Shown here: one piece after another, positions 1 to 9,093 of the stretch | Layout: the number at the start of each line of letters is the position of its first letter | Position numbering within the stretch: the first letter of the stretch is position 1 | From: Duganella sp. CF458 | GTDB taxonomy: Bacteria; Pseudomonadota; Gammaproteobacteria; Burkholderiales; Burkholderiaceae_D | Length of the DNA: 64,000 nt | Direction of reading: 5' to 3' | NCBI RefSeq assembly: GCF_900113115.1 | Contig: NZ_FOOF01000005.1 | Coordinates: 280,073 to 344,072 of the forward strand | Position numbers and translations under genes: made by a program | The notes under the pieces: model-generated | Databases searched by the model: none | What the model saw: only the letters and a program-made list of their open reading frames with translations | Told to the model about the DNA's origin: nothing

Positions 1-182
1 AAGACCAGTTTGCTGCCGAATTCGGCAGCGAATTCAGTGATGCGGTCTTTGAAGCGCTCGCCAACGTAGGTGAAAGCCAGTTCGGCGCCTTCGCGGTGGG
101 CTGCCTTAGCAATGCCGTAAGCGATGGAACGGTTGGACAGGACGCCAGTAATCAGGATTTTTTTGCCTTGCAAGAAAGCCAT
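1..182 (-). CDS. fabI: Enoyl-[acyl-carrier-protein] reductase (NADH), N-terminal part
   Basis: The reverse strand encodes the first 60 or so residues of FabI, cut by the window edge. The protein starts [20 protein letters not shown] and continues [20 protein letters not shown]. This is the classic FabI Rossmann start, with the divergent glycine motif [11 protein letters not shown] that binds NADH. FabI catalyses the last reduction step of each fatty-acid elongation cycle in the cytoplasm. The ATG at 182 is preceded by TTGGAG at a good distance. The catalytic Tyr-x6-Lys lies outside the window. Identification is secure despite the truncation. Confidence 0.95.
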   Translation of the reverse strand, partial: MAFLQGKKILITGVLSNRSIAYGIAKAAHREGAELAFTYVGERFKDRITEFAAEFGSKLV

Positions 183-341
183 ATCTACTCCAATGGGGTT
201 ATACCGCAAGAACGGGATTGTAAACGCGCCGAGTCCGGGACTGCAAGAAGTGATTTTCTTGACACCGGTCCCGGGTGCCCCTGCCGGTCAGGCAAGGGGG
301 GCGTGTTGATAACGCGCTTGGTAATCCGCTTAACAGCGCAA

Positions 342-1652
342 TTAGTTGCTGCGGCGGGTCTTCGATTTGCCGGCTTCGTCACGCTTGACGCGCGCCTTGA
401 CCATGCTGACTGCTGGCTTGGATTCGCCGCGAGTGGAGGAGGCTTGGCGGTAGTTGCTGCGTTTTGGGCCCGCGCGCTCGGTTTCCACGGCCATGACGGC
501 GTTTTCGATCACGTCGGCCGAAATGTCCTTGCCGGCTGCCGAGGCGGAGATATTCGGCACCAGGATGGTCGAGCCGGCCTTCAGCACCGATCGCTGAGGC
601 ATGTTGTTGGCCTGGCGGATGGCATCCGGGGTGGTGCCGAACTTGCGCGCCAGGGAGGCGATGCTTTCACGGGCACTGGAGATCTTATGGGTGGTCCAGC
701 TCGACAGGGCGTGGGTCCACGAGGCCAGGTTGGTGGCGAACTTGGCAGCATTCTCGGTCGGCAGCAGGATCTTGGTCTGCTCGTTGCCGGTAATGACGGG
801 CTTCTTGAACTGCGGGTTCAGGGCCTTGAATTCGTCGACCGAGATCTCGGCCAGCTTGGCGGCCAGGGCCATGTCGATGTCGCGGGTCTTGTCGATCGCG
901 GTGAAATACGGCTCGTTGTCGATCACCGGCAGGTGCACGGCGTATTGCGACGGGTTGGCAACGATATTCTTTACCGCCTGCAGCTTCGGTACGTAGTTGC
1001 GGGTCTCGGCCGGCATCAGTTCGGCCAGGCTGTCGAAATCGATCGGCTTGCCGGCGGCCTGGTTGCGCTTGATGGCTTTCTGCACATTGCCTTCGCCCCA
1101 GTTGTAGGCGGCCAGGGCCAGGTGCCAGTCGCCGAACATGGTGTACAGGCGTTGCAGGTAGCTCAGGGCGGCGTCGGTCGAGGCCAGCACGGAGCGGCGG
1201 TCATCCTTGAATGCGTTCTGCTTCAAGTCATAGTCGCGGCCGGTGCCCGGCACGAATTGCCACAGGCCGGCCGCGTTGGCGGTCGACAGGGCTTGCGGGT
1301 TGAAGGCCGATTCGATGAAGGGCAGCAGGGCCAGTTCGGTTGGCATGTTGCGCTTTTCCAGCTCTTCCACCACGTGGAACAGGTAAAGGGAGGCGCGTGC
1401 GGTGGTGCGGTCGAGGTAGTCCTGGCGGTCGGCATACCACTTCACATGCTTGGCGACCAGGGCGTTGTTCACGTCGGGAATGGCGTAGCCGGAGCGGATG
1501 CGGCCCCAGACGTCGGTTTCCTTGTATTCTTCCACGGCAGGCTGCAACACCACGGATTTCGCGGTGTCGGTGGATGCCAGGGACGATGCTGCAGGGAGCG
1601 CGGCGCTCAGCGCCAGGGCGATCAGGACAGCAAATTTGATTCGTTCTTGCAT
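342..1652 (-). CDS. mltD: Membrane-bound lytic murein transglycosylase D-like protein
   Basis: A 436-aa exported lytic transglycosylase that cleaves the MurNAc-GlcNAc bond of peptidoglycan. A hydrophobic signal peptide (MQERIKFAVLIALALSAALP) is followed by a family-23 SLT domain at about residues 95-215. This contains the catalytic glutamate (FIESAFNP, Glu114), the GLWQFVPGTG substrate motif and AAYNWGEGN. The string ETRNYVPKLQA is typical of MltD. One LysM repeat lies at about 318-365, and a basic low-complexity tail follows. E. coli MltD has two LysM repeats and a lipobox; here I see one LysM and no clear lipobox, so it is probably soluble in the periplasm. An upstream in-frame ATG at 1835 was rejected because the signal peptide begins at 1652. 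Confidence 0.9.
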   Translation of the reverse strand: MQERIKFAVLIALALSAALPAASSLASTDTAKSVVLQPAVEEYKETDVWGRIRSGYAIPDVNNALVAKHVKWYADRQDYLDRTTARASLYLFHVVEELEKRNMPTELALLPFIESAFNPQALSTANAAGLWQFVPGTGRDYDLKQNAFKDDRRSVLASTDAALSYLQRLYTMFGDWHLALAAYNWGEGNVQKAIKRNQAAGKPIDFDSLAELMPAETRNYVPKLQAVKNIVANPSQYAVHLPVIDNEPYFTAIDKTRDIDMALAAKLAEISVDEFKALNPQFKKPVITGNEQTKILLPTENAAKFATNLASWTHALSSWTTHKISSARESIASLARKFGTTPDAIRQANNMPQRSVLKAGSTILVPNISASAAGKDISADVIENAVMAVETERAGPKRSNYRQASSTRGESKPAVSMVKARVKRDEAGKSKTRRSN

Positions 1653-1824
1653 AGAGCTTCGCGGTTGTCGTAAAGAAACAATGGGCGGACTATCTAAGGC
1701 CGGAGTGTAGGGTTGAAACCCTGTCGAGTCAAGGAAAAATTCGCTATGTGCCTGATTTTCTTGGATAATTATGTCGAGCAGGCTATATAATTGGCGTCTT
1801 GGATAACGATTTTTGGATGTATAA

Positions 1825-2385
1825 ATGAGCAACACCCGAGTGGATTACGAAGCCGTTGTCGCGGCAACCGAGCAATGGCTGGAAAAGGCCGTGATCGGCC
1901 TGAACCTGTGCCCGTTCGCCAAGGCCGTGCATGTGAAGCAGCAGGTGCGCTATGTGGTGTCGGAGGCTTCCTCGCCTGAGGAATTGCTGGAAGACCTGAT
2001 CAAGGAGCTGGAATTCCTGGCTGGGGAAGACCCGGACGTGGTCGATACGACCTTGCTGATCCATCCGCTGGTGCTGCAGGATTTTGAAGATTACAACGAG
2101 TTCCTGGACGTGGCGGATGCGGCGTTGGAAGAGCTGAAGCTGGAAGGCGAGCTGCAGGTGGCGAGTTTCCACCCTGAGTACCAGTTTGCGGACACGAACA
2201 AGAACGATATCTCGAACTACACCAACCGTTCGCCTTACCCGACCTTGCACTTGCTGCGCGAGGCGTCGATCGACCGTGCGGTGGAGGCATTCCCGGAGGC
2301 GGCCGATATCTTCGACAAGAATATCGACACCATGGAACAACTCGGCCACGAGGGCTGGGACAAGCTGGGCTTGCAGGTGAAGTGA
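1825..2385 (+). CDS. DUF1415 family protein
   Basis: A 186-aa cytoplasmic protein of the conserved proteobacterial DUF1415 family. The hallmark WLEKAVIGLNLCPFAKAV lies near the N terminus, and the paired motif SFHPEYQFAD followed by NRSPYPTLHLLRE is in the second half. No biochemical role is established for the family, and I do not assign one. The stop overlaps the ATG of the next gene in a TGATG arrangement, so the two are probably translated together. It is divergent from mltD, with a 172-bp intergenic region between them. Confidence 0.88.
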   Translation: MSNTRVDYEAVVAATEQWLEKAVIGLNLCPFAKAVHVKQQVRYVVSEASSPEELLEDLIKELEFLAGEDPDVVDTTLLIHPLVLQDFEDYNEFLDVADAALEELKLEGELQVASFHPEYQFADTNKNDISNYTNRSPYPTLHLLREASIDRAVEAFPEAADIFDKNIDTMEQLGHEGWDKLGLQVK

Positions 2386-2579
2386 TGGCGGATGATAAAG
2401 CACCGGAGCGGCCGGATACGCCTTGCGTGGCAGTCTGCTCGACTACTTTTGATGAAATCTGCCGCGGCTGCGGGCGGACTTATATCGAGGTGGCGCACTG
2501 GGTGGCCATGAGCGAGGAAGAGAAGGAGAAGGTTTGGCAGCGGATTCTGGCGCAGGGGTATCCGCGGCGGAATTCCTAG
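2385..2579 (+). CDS. DUF1289 family protein
   Basis: A 64-aa protein with the DUF1289 pattern: TPCVAVCSTTFDEICRGCGRT followed by EVAHWVAMSEEEK and a C-terminal helix. Four cysteines (C-x3-C and C-x2-C) suggest binding of a metal or Fe-S cluster; this is inference. The ATG at 2385 overlaps the stop of the DUF1415 gene. A GTG three bases upstream is also in frame but would give an extra Met-Met start. These two DUFs are often adjacent in betaproteobacteria. No function is known. Confidence 0.85.
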   Translation: MADDKAPERPDTPCVAVCSTTFDEICRGCGRTYIEVAHWVAMSEEEKEKVWQRILAQGYPRRNS

Positions 2580-2632
2580 AACCGGCGCTGCAGACTGTGC
2601 CTGACCCTGCGGGTCAGACACAGGTTACCGGT
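2580..2632. repeat. REP-like hairpin, copy 1 of the ACCGG/CAGACCC family
   Basis: This convergent intergenic region is filled by an inverted repeat: outer arms AACCGG and CCGGTT enclose an inner stem TGACCC-tgc-GGGTCA. A related unit lies at 22043-22093 after pstS, sharing ACCGGC, the CAGACCC/GGGTCTG stem and GGTTACCGGT. It sits between two converging stop codons, so it may also end transcription, although there is no long T run. Confidence 0.6.
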
Positions 2633-2633
2633 T

Positions 2634-3149
2634 TTATTCAGCCTTCCACGCCCCGATAAAGTCCTTCTTCCCGATCTCCAGCCCGTTATGGCGCAGGATG
2701 TTGTACGCCGTGGTCGCATGGAAGGTGAAATGCGGCAGCGCATAATGCATCAGATACTCCTGCCCGACCCACTGTTTCGCCTTTTCGCCGCTACCGGTAG
2801 TTACCGAACGTTGCGCAGAATCCTCAATCGCCTGGCGCGGCAGCGAATCCAGGAAAGCCAGCGTGCGCTGGATGCGCAGCTTTAGTTCACCAATGGTCTT
2901 TTCAGTGTCTTCGTAAGCCGGCACATCCGCCCCAGCCAGGCGCGCGCCTGCGCCCTTGGCGAAGTCGGCCGCGATCTGGATTTGACGGGTAAACGGCAGC
3001 ATGTCCGGGAATAAACGGAACTGCAGCAGGGCATTCGGATCAATCTTCTTTTCGTCGATGTGCGCCTCGGCCTTGTCAAGGATGGACAACAGGCTGCCGA
3101 GGATCTGGCGGAACACCGGAATCGAAGCGGAATACATGGAAAACGACAT
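2634..3149 (-). CDS. DUF1993 family protein
   Basis: A 171-aa protein matching the DUF1993 family, a helical bundle related in fold to the DinB/YfiT group. It starts MSFSMYSASIPVFRQILGSL. It contains LFPDMLPFTRQIQIAADFAKG, with conserved DMLPF, and ends in HYALPHFTFHATTAYNILRHNGLEIGK. The conserved histidines in the C-terminal part (LPHFxFH, ILRHNG) resemble the metal site of DinB-type proteins, which is inference. Function unknown. It is convergent with DUF1289 and divergent from the GGDEF-EAL gene. Confidence 0.85.
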   Translation of the reverse strand: MSFSMYSASIPVFRQILGSLLSILDKAEAHIDEKKIDPNALLQFRLFPDMLPFTRQIQIAADFAKGAGARLAGADVPAYEDTEKTIGELKLRIQRTLAFLDSLPRQAIEDSAQRSVTTGSGEKAKQWVGQEYLMHYALPHFTFHATTAYNILRHNGLEIGKKDFIGAWKAE

Positions 3150-3236
3150 GGGTAAACTCCTCTGATATAGAGTGGCGATGATAGCGCGTTACGTGCATAA
3201 TTGCTGCTGGATAATCTTTTCCACCAGACCTGCTGA

Positions 3237-6200
3237 ATGGCTCGGAATTTTTATAACAAATTAAGGTCCCGCCTGAGCGCTCTGTATGGGCTGTCGATTT
3301 ATGGCGCCTTGTTACTGGTGGTATTTGGCGGCCTGGTGATACCGGCTATTATCGGCTCCTACCTGCTGATCGGGGTGCACGAACAAAAGTCCGCCCAGAC
3401 CGCCCTGAACGAATCGCTGCAACGCAATGCCGACATCCTGGCCCTCGGCATGCAGGAATCCCTGTGGAACATGAATGCGGAATCGGCCCATTCGCTGGTC
3501 GAATCGGTGATGCGCGACCGTTCGGTGCTGCAGGTGCAGGTCACCGGCCAGGCCGACACCCAGTTCATGCACGTCGAAGCGCCCAAGCGCGCCATCGGCA
3601 ATGTGGTGCGCGCCGAGCGCGAAATCATGGTGCGCGGCGAAAAGATCGGCAAGATCATGGTCGAGATGGACGACGCGCGCAGCCAGCAGGAATTGCGCGA
3701 GAAGCAGTTGTCCTATGTGTTCGTGCTGGCGGCCCAGCTTACCGTCTCGCTGCTGCTGATCGTGCTGTTCCTGAACCAGCGCCTGCTGAAGCCCTTGCGC
3801 AAGCTGATGCGCTTCTCCGACCGCCTGTCGCATGGCGATTTCGAAACCCGCATGGAGTTGAGCGGCAGCGATGAGCTGGGCCGCCTGGCCGGCCAGTTGG
3901 ACCAGATGCGGGTGGCGATCAAGCACCTGTTCGAAGACATCGCCCAGCGCGAAGAACGCTTCCGCACCATCGTGACCCAGGTGCCGGGTGCCGTGTTCCG
4001 CTTCCGCCCCGATGGCCCGATCGACTTCGTATCGGATGCCATCGAGGAAATCTCCGGCTACTCCGCCGCGCAGTTCATGCGCAGCACCACCCATGCCTGG
4101 GCCAACCTGATCTGCCCGGAGGACCGCAAGCGCCAGCGCCGCGTGGTGGTACAGGCGATCCAGGACGGCAAGCCTTACGAAATCGAATACCGCATCATGG
4201 ATTCCGCCGGCATCGAGCGCTGGGTGGCCGAGAATGGCCAGCCGCAGGCGGCGGAGGCGGGTGGCGCGCCTTGGGTGGATGGCATCATCTCCGACATCAG
4301 CCAGCGCAAGCACAATGAAATGCGCATCGAAGGCCTGTTGGCGGAGCAGAGCGCGATCCTGGATAACGTGATGTTCGGCGTGATGTTTGTGCGCCACCGG
4401 ACCATCGTCTCGGTCAACCGCCGCTGCGAAGACTTGTTCGGCTACCAGCCTGGCCAGATGATCGGCGCATCCACCGCCATCGTGTTCCCGACCACCTTCG
4501 ATTTCGAATCGGCCGGCGCACGCCAGTATTCCACGCTGGGCAACGGCGAGTACTTCAGCGAAGAGCGCAATTACCGGCGCCAGGACGGCTCGCTGTTCTG
4601 GTGCATGGTGTCCGGTTGCGCCATCGACCAGAACCGCCCGAACGAAGGCTCGATCTGGGTTTATGCCGACATCAGCGCCCGCAAGGAAGCGGAAGAAAAA
4701 CTGCGCCTGTCGGCCACCGTGCTGGAACATATTGCCGACGGCGTGATGGTGATCGACGACAAAGGCACCATCGTCGCCGTCAACCCGGCCTTCACGCAAA
4801 TTACCGGCTACACCGAATCCGAGGCGCTGGGCCACGACGTCGGCCTGACGCGTTCCGGCCGCCACGACGAGGGCTTCCATGCCGGCTTGTGGAAGGAGTT
4901 GGTTGAGCACGGCTACTGGCGCGGCGAAATCTGGAGCATGCGCAAGAGCGGCGAGTTGTTCCTGGAGTGGCTGACATTGACCGCCGTGCGCGATACGCGC
5001 GGCGTGACGACCCACTATGTCGGCGTGTTCAGCGACATCACCCTGGTCAAGCAGTCGCAGGAAAAGCTGGATCACCTGGCCCACCACGACGCCTTGACCC
5101 AGTTGCCGAACCGCCTGCTGTTCCACGACCGCCTGCAGCACGCCATTCAGCGCGCCACGCGCGGCAACGAGCAGTTGGCGCTGCTGTTCATCGACCTGGA
5201 CCGCTTCAAGAACGTCAACGACACCCTGGGCCACCATATCGGCGACGAACTGCTGAAGCAGGTGGCGCACGCGCTGTCGGAAAAGCTGCGCGAGGGCGAC
5301 ACCCTGGCGCGCCTGGGCGGCGACGAGTTCATCGTGCTGCTGGAGGATGTGGAAGGCCAGTATGGCGCCGGCCAGGTCGCCGAAAAGCTTGTGACCATGT
5401 TCGAGCATCCGTTCATGGTGGCGGGTCACGAATTGTTCGTGACCTGCTCGATCGGCGTCTCGGTGTTCCCGAGCGATGCCAGCGACCTGAATATGCTGAT
5501 CCGCAACGCCGACGTGGCCATGTACCAGGCCAAGGCGCGCGGCCGTAACGGCTATCGCTTCTACCAGGCGTCCATGTCGGGCGAGGGCGTCGAGCGGCTG
5601 CGCCTGGAAACCTATTTGCGCCGCGCCATCGAAAAAGAGGAAGTGTTCCTGAACTTCCAGCCGCAGGTTGAAATCGATTCCGGCAAGCTGCTGGGCGTGG
5701 AAGCGCTGGTGCGCTGGAACCACCCGGAACTGGGCCTGGTGCCGCCGAATCGCTTCATCCCCCTGGCCGAGGATACGGGCTTTATCAGCCAGCTGGGCCA
5801 GTGGGTGCTGGTCGAAGCCTGCCGCCAGATGGTGCGCTGGCAGGAAGCCGGGCTGCACGTGCCGAAGATTGCGGTCAACCTGTCCGCCAAGCAGTTCGAG
5901 CGCGGCAGCATGGTGACCATGGTGGCCGACATCCTGCGCGAAACGGGCCTGGAGCCGCATCGCCTGCAGCTCGAAGTGACCGAGTCCGTGATCATGAATA
6001 CCGGCGACGCGCTGGGCTTCATCAACGACCTGCATGCAGTTGGCGTATCGCTGGCGATCGACGATTTCGGCACCGGCTATTCGTCCCTGGCTTACCTGAA
6101 GCAGATGCCGGTGCAGACGCTCAAGATCGACCGCTCCTTCATCAAAGACATCTCGACCGACGTCAATGATGAAGCGATTGCCATTGCCATCATCCAGTTG

Positions 6201-6353
6201 GGCCGCAGCATGAACCTGTCCGTGATCGCCGAAGGCGTGGAGACGGAACAGCAGGCGGCCTTCCTGCTGCGCCACGGTTGCAACCAGGCGCAGGGTTTCT
6301 ATTACAGCCGTCCGGTGCTGCCGGACGATTTGCTGCAGCGCTGGCTGCCATAA
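3237..6353 (+). CDS. Membrane-bound PAS-GGDEF-EAL protein (c-di-GMP turnover)
   Basis: A 1038-aa inner-membrane sensor. TM1 at about residues 18-45 and TM2 at about 160-182 bracket a periplasmic domain of about 115 residues. A HAMP linker follows, then three PAS domains starting near 242, 375 and 496, a GGDEF domain with intact GGDEF at about 694-698, and an EAL domain starting EALVRW at about 821. The I-site RxxD lies exactly five residues before GGDEF (REGD-TLARL-GGDEF), so feedback inhibition by c-di-GMP is possible. The EAL domain keeps DDFGTGYSSL and the late EGVET motif. Both cyclase and phosphodiesterase activities look possible; which one dominates cannot be read from sequence. It is probably monocistronic, as the next gene begins 11 bp downstream with its own RBS but is unrelated. 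Confidence 0.93.
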   Translation: MARNFYNKLRSRLSALYGLSIYGALLLVVFGGLVIPAIIGSYLLIGVHEQKSAQTALNESLQRNADILALGMQESLWNMNAESAHSLVESVMRDRSVLQVQVTGQADTQFMHVEAPKRAIGNVVRAEREIMVRGEKIGKIMVEMDDARSQQELREKQLSYVFVLAAQLTVSLLLIVLFLNQRLLKPLRKLMRFSDRLSHGDFETRMELSGSDELGRLAGQLDQMRVAIKHLFEDIAQREERFRTIVTQVPGAVFRFRPDGPIDFVSDAIEEISGYSAAQFMRSTTHAWANLICPEDRKRQRRVVVQAIQDGKPYEIEYRIMDSAGIERWVAENGQPQAAEAGGAPWVDGIISDISQRKHNEMRIEGLLAEQSAILDNVMFGVMFVRHRTIVSVNRRCEDLFGYQPGQMIGASTAIVFPTTFDFESAGARQYSTLGNGEYFSEERNYRRQDGSLFWCMVSGCAIDQNRPNEGSIWVYADISARKEAEEKLRLSATVLEHIADGVMVIDDKGTIVAVNPAFTQITGYTESEALGHDVGLTRSGRHDEGFHAGLWKELVEHGYWRGEIWSMRKSGELFLEWLTLTAVRDTRGVTTHYVGVFSDITLVKQSQEKLDHLAHHDALTQLPNRLLFHDRLQHAIQRATRGNEQLALLFIDLDRFKNVNDTLGHHIGDELLKQVAHALSEKLREGDTLARLGGDEFIVLLEDVEGQYGAGQVAEKLVTMFEHPFMVAGHELFVTCSIGVSVFPSDASDLNMLIRNADVAMYQAKARGRNGYRFYQASMSGEGVERLRLETYLRRAIEKEEVFLNFQPQVEIDSGKLLGVEALVRWNHPELGLVPPNRFIPLAEDTGFISQLGQWVLVEACRQMVRWQEAGLHVPKIAVNLSAKQFERGSMVTMVADILRETGLEPHRLQLEVTESVIMNTGDALGFINDLHAVGVSLAIDDFGTGYSSLAYLKQMPVQTLKIDRSFIKDISTDVNDEAIAIAIIQLGRSMNLSVIAEGVETEQQAAFLLRHGCNQAQGFYYSRPVLPDDLLQRWLP

Positions 6354-6363
6354 AGAGGGGGCC

Positions 6364-8631
6364 ATGCTCACACCAAAGAAAATTTCCCGCCGCCGTTTCC
6401 TGCTGAGCGGCGTCGCCGTCGCCGGGGCCATGGTGGTCGGCTGGGGCGTGATGCCGCCGCGCCAGCGCGTGCGCGGCCAAGCGCCGCTGCCGCTGGAAAA
6501 CGGCGCTGTGGCCTTGAACGGCTGGATCGCTATCGCGCCGGACGGCAGCGTGCAGCTGGCCATGCCGCGCGCGGAAATGGGGCAGGGTATCCACACGGCG
6601 CTGTCCATGCTGGTAGCCGAGGAGCTGGATGTGAGCCTGGACGCGATCAAGTTGATCCAGGCGCCGGCCGACAAGATCTACGCCAACCTGGCCGTGATGC
6701 GCGAAACCTTGCCATTCCATCCGGACGACACCGGCCGCTCGCGGGAGCTGTCGAGCTGGATGCTGGGCAAGGTGGCGCGCGAGATGGGGATTGTGATTAC
6801 CGGCGGATCCTCCAGCGTGAAGGATGCCTGGACCTCGATGCGGGAAGCCGGCGCCACGGCGCGCGCCATGCTGGTTGCCGAAGTCGCGCAGCAATGGAAA
6901 GTGCCGCCGGAGCAGGTGCGTGCCGAAAATGGCGTGCTGTATCACGACATCAGCAAGAAATCGGTTGGCTATGGCGTGGTCGCTGCGCGCGCTGCGCTTG
7001 GCCAGCCGGGCAAGGTCGTCTTGAAAGACCCGCACAGCTTCCGCCTGATCGGCACCAGCGTGCCGCGCCGCGATTCGCGCATCAAGTCAGAGGGCGCGGC
7101 GGTGTATGGCATCGACGTGCGCCCGGAAGGCATGGTGTATGCGGCGGTGCGCATGTCGCCGGTGGTGGGCGGCAAGGTCGCGGGCGTTACGCCGGGTGAA
7201 GTGGTGAAGATGCCGGGCGTGCTGTCCGTGATCGATTTCTCCAATGCCATCGAAGAGAATTACGGCGCCGGTGCCGGCGTTGCGGTCCTCGCGGGCAGCT
7301 ACTGGCAGGCCAGGCAGGCCGCCGCCGCGCTGCCGATCCGCTGGGATGATGGCGCCAACGCCAAGCTCTCGAGTGAAGATATTTACGCTTCGTTGACCAA
7401 TGCCCTCGAAGCCGAGGATGGCGACAATTATCACCAGCGCGGCGACATGGCGCAGGCAGCAAGCGCACTGCGCACCATCAAGTCGGTGTACCGTGTGCCT
7501 TACCTGGCGCATGCCTGCATGGAGCCGATCAACTGCACGGCCCAGGTCAAGGACGGCAAGGTCACGGTATGGGTCGGCACCCAGGCGCCAACCTTTGCGC
7601 GCGCCGCTGCCGCCCGCGTCGGCGGTGTCAGCGAAGCCAATGTGATCCTGCATGAATACCTGCTGGGGGGCGGTTTTGGCCGCCGCCTGGAGATGGACAT
7701 GGTGGCGCAGGCGGTCGCCATTGCACGCGAAGCCAAGGGCTTGCCGGTGCAGGTGATCTGGAGCCGCGAGGACGACACCACGCACGACGTCTACCGTCCG
7801 GCAGCCGTGGCGCGCATGACGGCGGGCCTGGATGCGGCCGGCAACATCATCGCCTGGGAAGCCAAGACGGCCGGCGGGGCGCTGACCCACCAGTTTACCA
7901 AGCGCAACCTGCGCTTGCCCGGCGCCGGGCCGGACCGCTCGACCGCCGAAGGCGTGTACGACATGCAGTACGAGATCGCCAACCAGCAGATCAACCACGT
8001 TGTGGTCGACAGCCCGGTCCCGCTGGGCAACTGGCGCTCGGTGGGACACTCGCAAAACGCCTTCTTCAAGGAGAGCTTTGTCGATGAAATGGCCAGTGCG
8101 GCCGGCAAGGACCCGGTGGAATTCCGCCGCACCATGCTGCTGAACCATCCGCGCCACCTGGCGGTGCTGAATGCCGCCATCTCCAAGGCGGGCAAGGCGC
8201 CGGAGGGGCGCGCACATGGCGTGGCGCTGCACCAGTCGTTCGGCGCCATCGTCGCGCAGGTGGCGGAGGTATCGGTGCAGGACAAGCAGATCCGCGTGCA
8301 CCGCGTGGTGTGCGCGATCGACTGCGGCATTGCCGTCAATCCGAACATCATCGCGCAGCAGGTGGAATCGGGTGTGGTCTACGGCCTGTCGGCGGCACTG
8401 GGCGGCGAAATCACCATCAAGGACGGCAAGGTCGTGCAAAGCAATTTCGCCGACTATCCGGTGCTGCGCATGAATGAGGTGCCGCTGGTGGAGACGGTGA
8501 TCGTGCTGAGCGCCGAACCGCCGGAAGGCGTTGGTGAGCCGGCCACGCCGCCTGTTGCGCCGGCCGTGGCCAACGCAGTGTTCGCGCTGACGGGGCAGCG
8601 CTTGCGCAGCCTGCCCTTGAGGGTGGCCTAA
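6364..8631 (+). CDS. Tat-exported xanthine dehydrogenase-family molybdopterin subunit (IorB/isoquinoline 1-oxidoreductase beta type)
   Basis: A 755-aa large subunit of the xanthine oxidase family. The N terminus has a twin-arginine signal (KKISRRRFLLSGVAVAGA), so the protein is exported folded with its cofactor. The core has LGGGFGRRLEMD (molybdopterin cytosine dinucleotide region) and the C-terminal GVGEPATPPVAPAVANA, in which Glu725 corresponds to the catalytic glutamate. These enzymes hydroxylate N-heterocycles or oxidise aldehydes, and normally need a small [2Fe-2S] partner (IorA) and electron-accepting cytochromes. None is encoded next to it here. The strong GAGGGGG ribosome site decides the start. 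The stop overlaps the convergent thioredoxin gene by 4 bp. The substrate is unknown. Confidence 0.88.
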   Translation: MLTPKKISRRRFLLSGVAVAGAMVVGWGVMPPRQRVRGQAPLPLENGAVALNGWIAIAPDGSVQLAMPRAEMGQGIHTALSMLVAEELDVSLDAIKLIQAPADKIYANLAVMRETLPFHPDDTGRSRELSSWMLGKVAREMGIVITGGSSSVKDAWTSMREAGATARAMLVAEVAQQWKVPPEQVRAENGVLYHDISKKSVGYGVVAARAALGQPGKVVLKDPHSFRLIGTSVPRRDSRIKSEGAAVYGIDVRPEGMVYAAVRMSPVVGGKVAGVTPGEVVKMPGVLSVIDFSNAIEENYGAGAGVAVLAGSYWQARQAAAALPIRWDDGANAKLSSEDIYASLTNALEAEDGDNYHQRGDMAQAASALRTIKSVYRVPYLAHACMEPINCTAQVKDGKVTVWVGTQAPTFARAAAARVGGVSEANVILHEYLLGGGFGRRLEMDMVAQAVAIAREAKGLPVQVIWSREDDTTHDVYRPAAVARMTAGLDAAGNIIAWEAKTAGGALTHQFTKRNLRLPGAGPDRSTAEGVYDMQYEIANQQINHVVVDSPVPLGNWRSVGHSQNAFFKESFVDEMASAAGKDPVEFRRTMLLNHPRHLAVLNAAISKAGKAPEGRAHGVALHQSFGAIVAQVAEVSVQDKQIRVHRVVCAIDCGIAVNPNIIAQQVESGVVYGLSAALGGEITIKDGKVVQSNFADYPVLRMNEVPLVETVIVLSAEPPEGVGEPATPPVAPAVANAVFALTGQRLRSLPLRVA

Positions 8632-9053
8632 TCGCGCTGGCCTAACAAGGCGCGCAGGTTGCATTCCTGCTGCCACTGGCGGCGTTCCGCAGTGGACGCC
8701 GCCTGGCGCGCCAGTTCTTCGTCGGAGAGTTCAGCCTGGGTTTCGATCAGGCGATGCGCCACGTTCGGATCGGGCAGCATGGTGCCGAAGAAGGCCACGT
8801 GCTCGTGACGCTGGATCAGCAGGGTAGGGAAGTTCTCGACATCCAGGTCGCCGACCAGGTCGGCGTGGTCTTCGATATCGACCCAGAGGAAGTATTTGTC
8901 CGGGTGGCGGCTTGCCAGTTCATCGAAAACCGCGCGGTAGGAAGCGCAGGTGCCGCACCAGGCGGCGCACAGGCAGGCCACGACCAGTCGGTCCTGCGCC
9001 AGCGCGGAGGCTACTTCGGCGCGGTTGTCGGCATGTAGGGTAGTGCTGTGCAT
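8628..9053 (-). CDS. Thioredoxin-family protein
   Basis: A 141-aa thioredoxin-fold protein. The active-site motif CAAWCGTC lies near residues 31-37, followed by the usual FPTLLIQR cis-proline region (NFPTLLI). No signal peptide is visible, so it is probably cytoplasmic. The active pair CGTC differs from the CGPC of housekeeping thioredoxins, which usually means a changed redox potential or a dedicated partner. The C-terminal 45 residues are helical and not part of the standard fold. It overlaps the end of the molybdopterin gene tail to tail and is divergent from tsaB, only 40 bp away. Confidence 0.87.
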   Translation of the reverse strand: MHSTTLHADNRAEVASALAQDRLVVACLCAAWCGTCASYRAVFDELASRHPDKYFLWVDIEDHADLVGDLDVENFPTLLIQRHEHVAFFGTMLPDPNVAHRLIETQAELSDEELARQAASTAERRQWQQECNLRALLGQRD

Positions 9054-9093
9054 GGGGTGCTATTGTACATGCCCACAGGGTAAAATACCGGCC

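Noticed and set aside
96..1673. A 525-residue plus-strand frame over mltD and fabI
   Set aside because: It is the mirror frame of mltD; the reverse strand encodes the signal peptide, SLT and LysM domains.
3312..6674. A 1120-residue open frame on the reverse strand over the GGDEF-EAL gene
   Set aside because: Its composition (very rich in His, Ala, Gln, Val and Leu) is the usual shadow of high-GC codon use, and the plus strand has full domains throughout.
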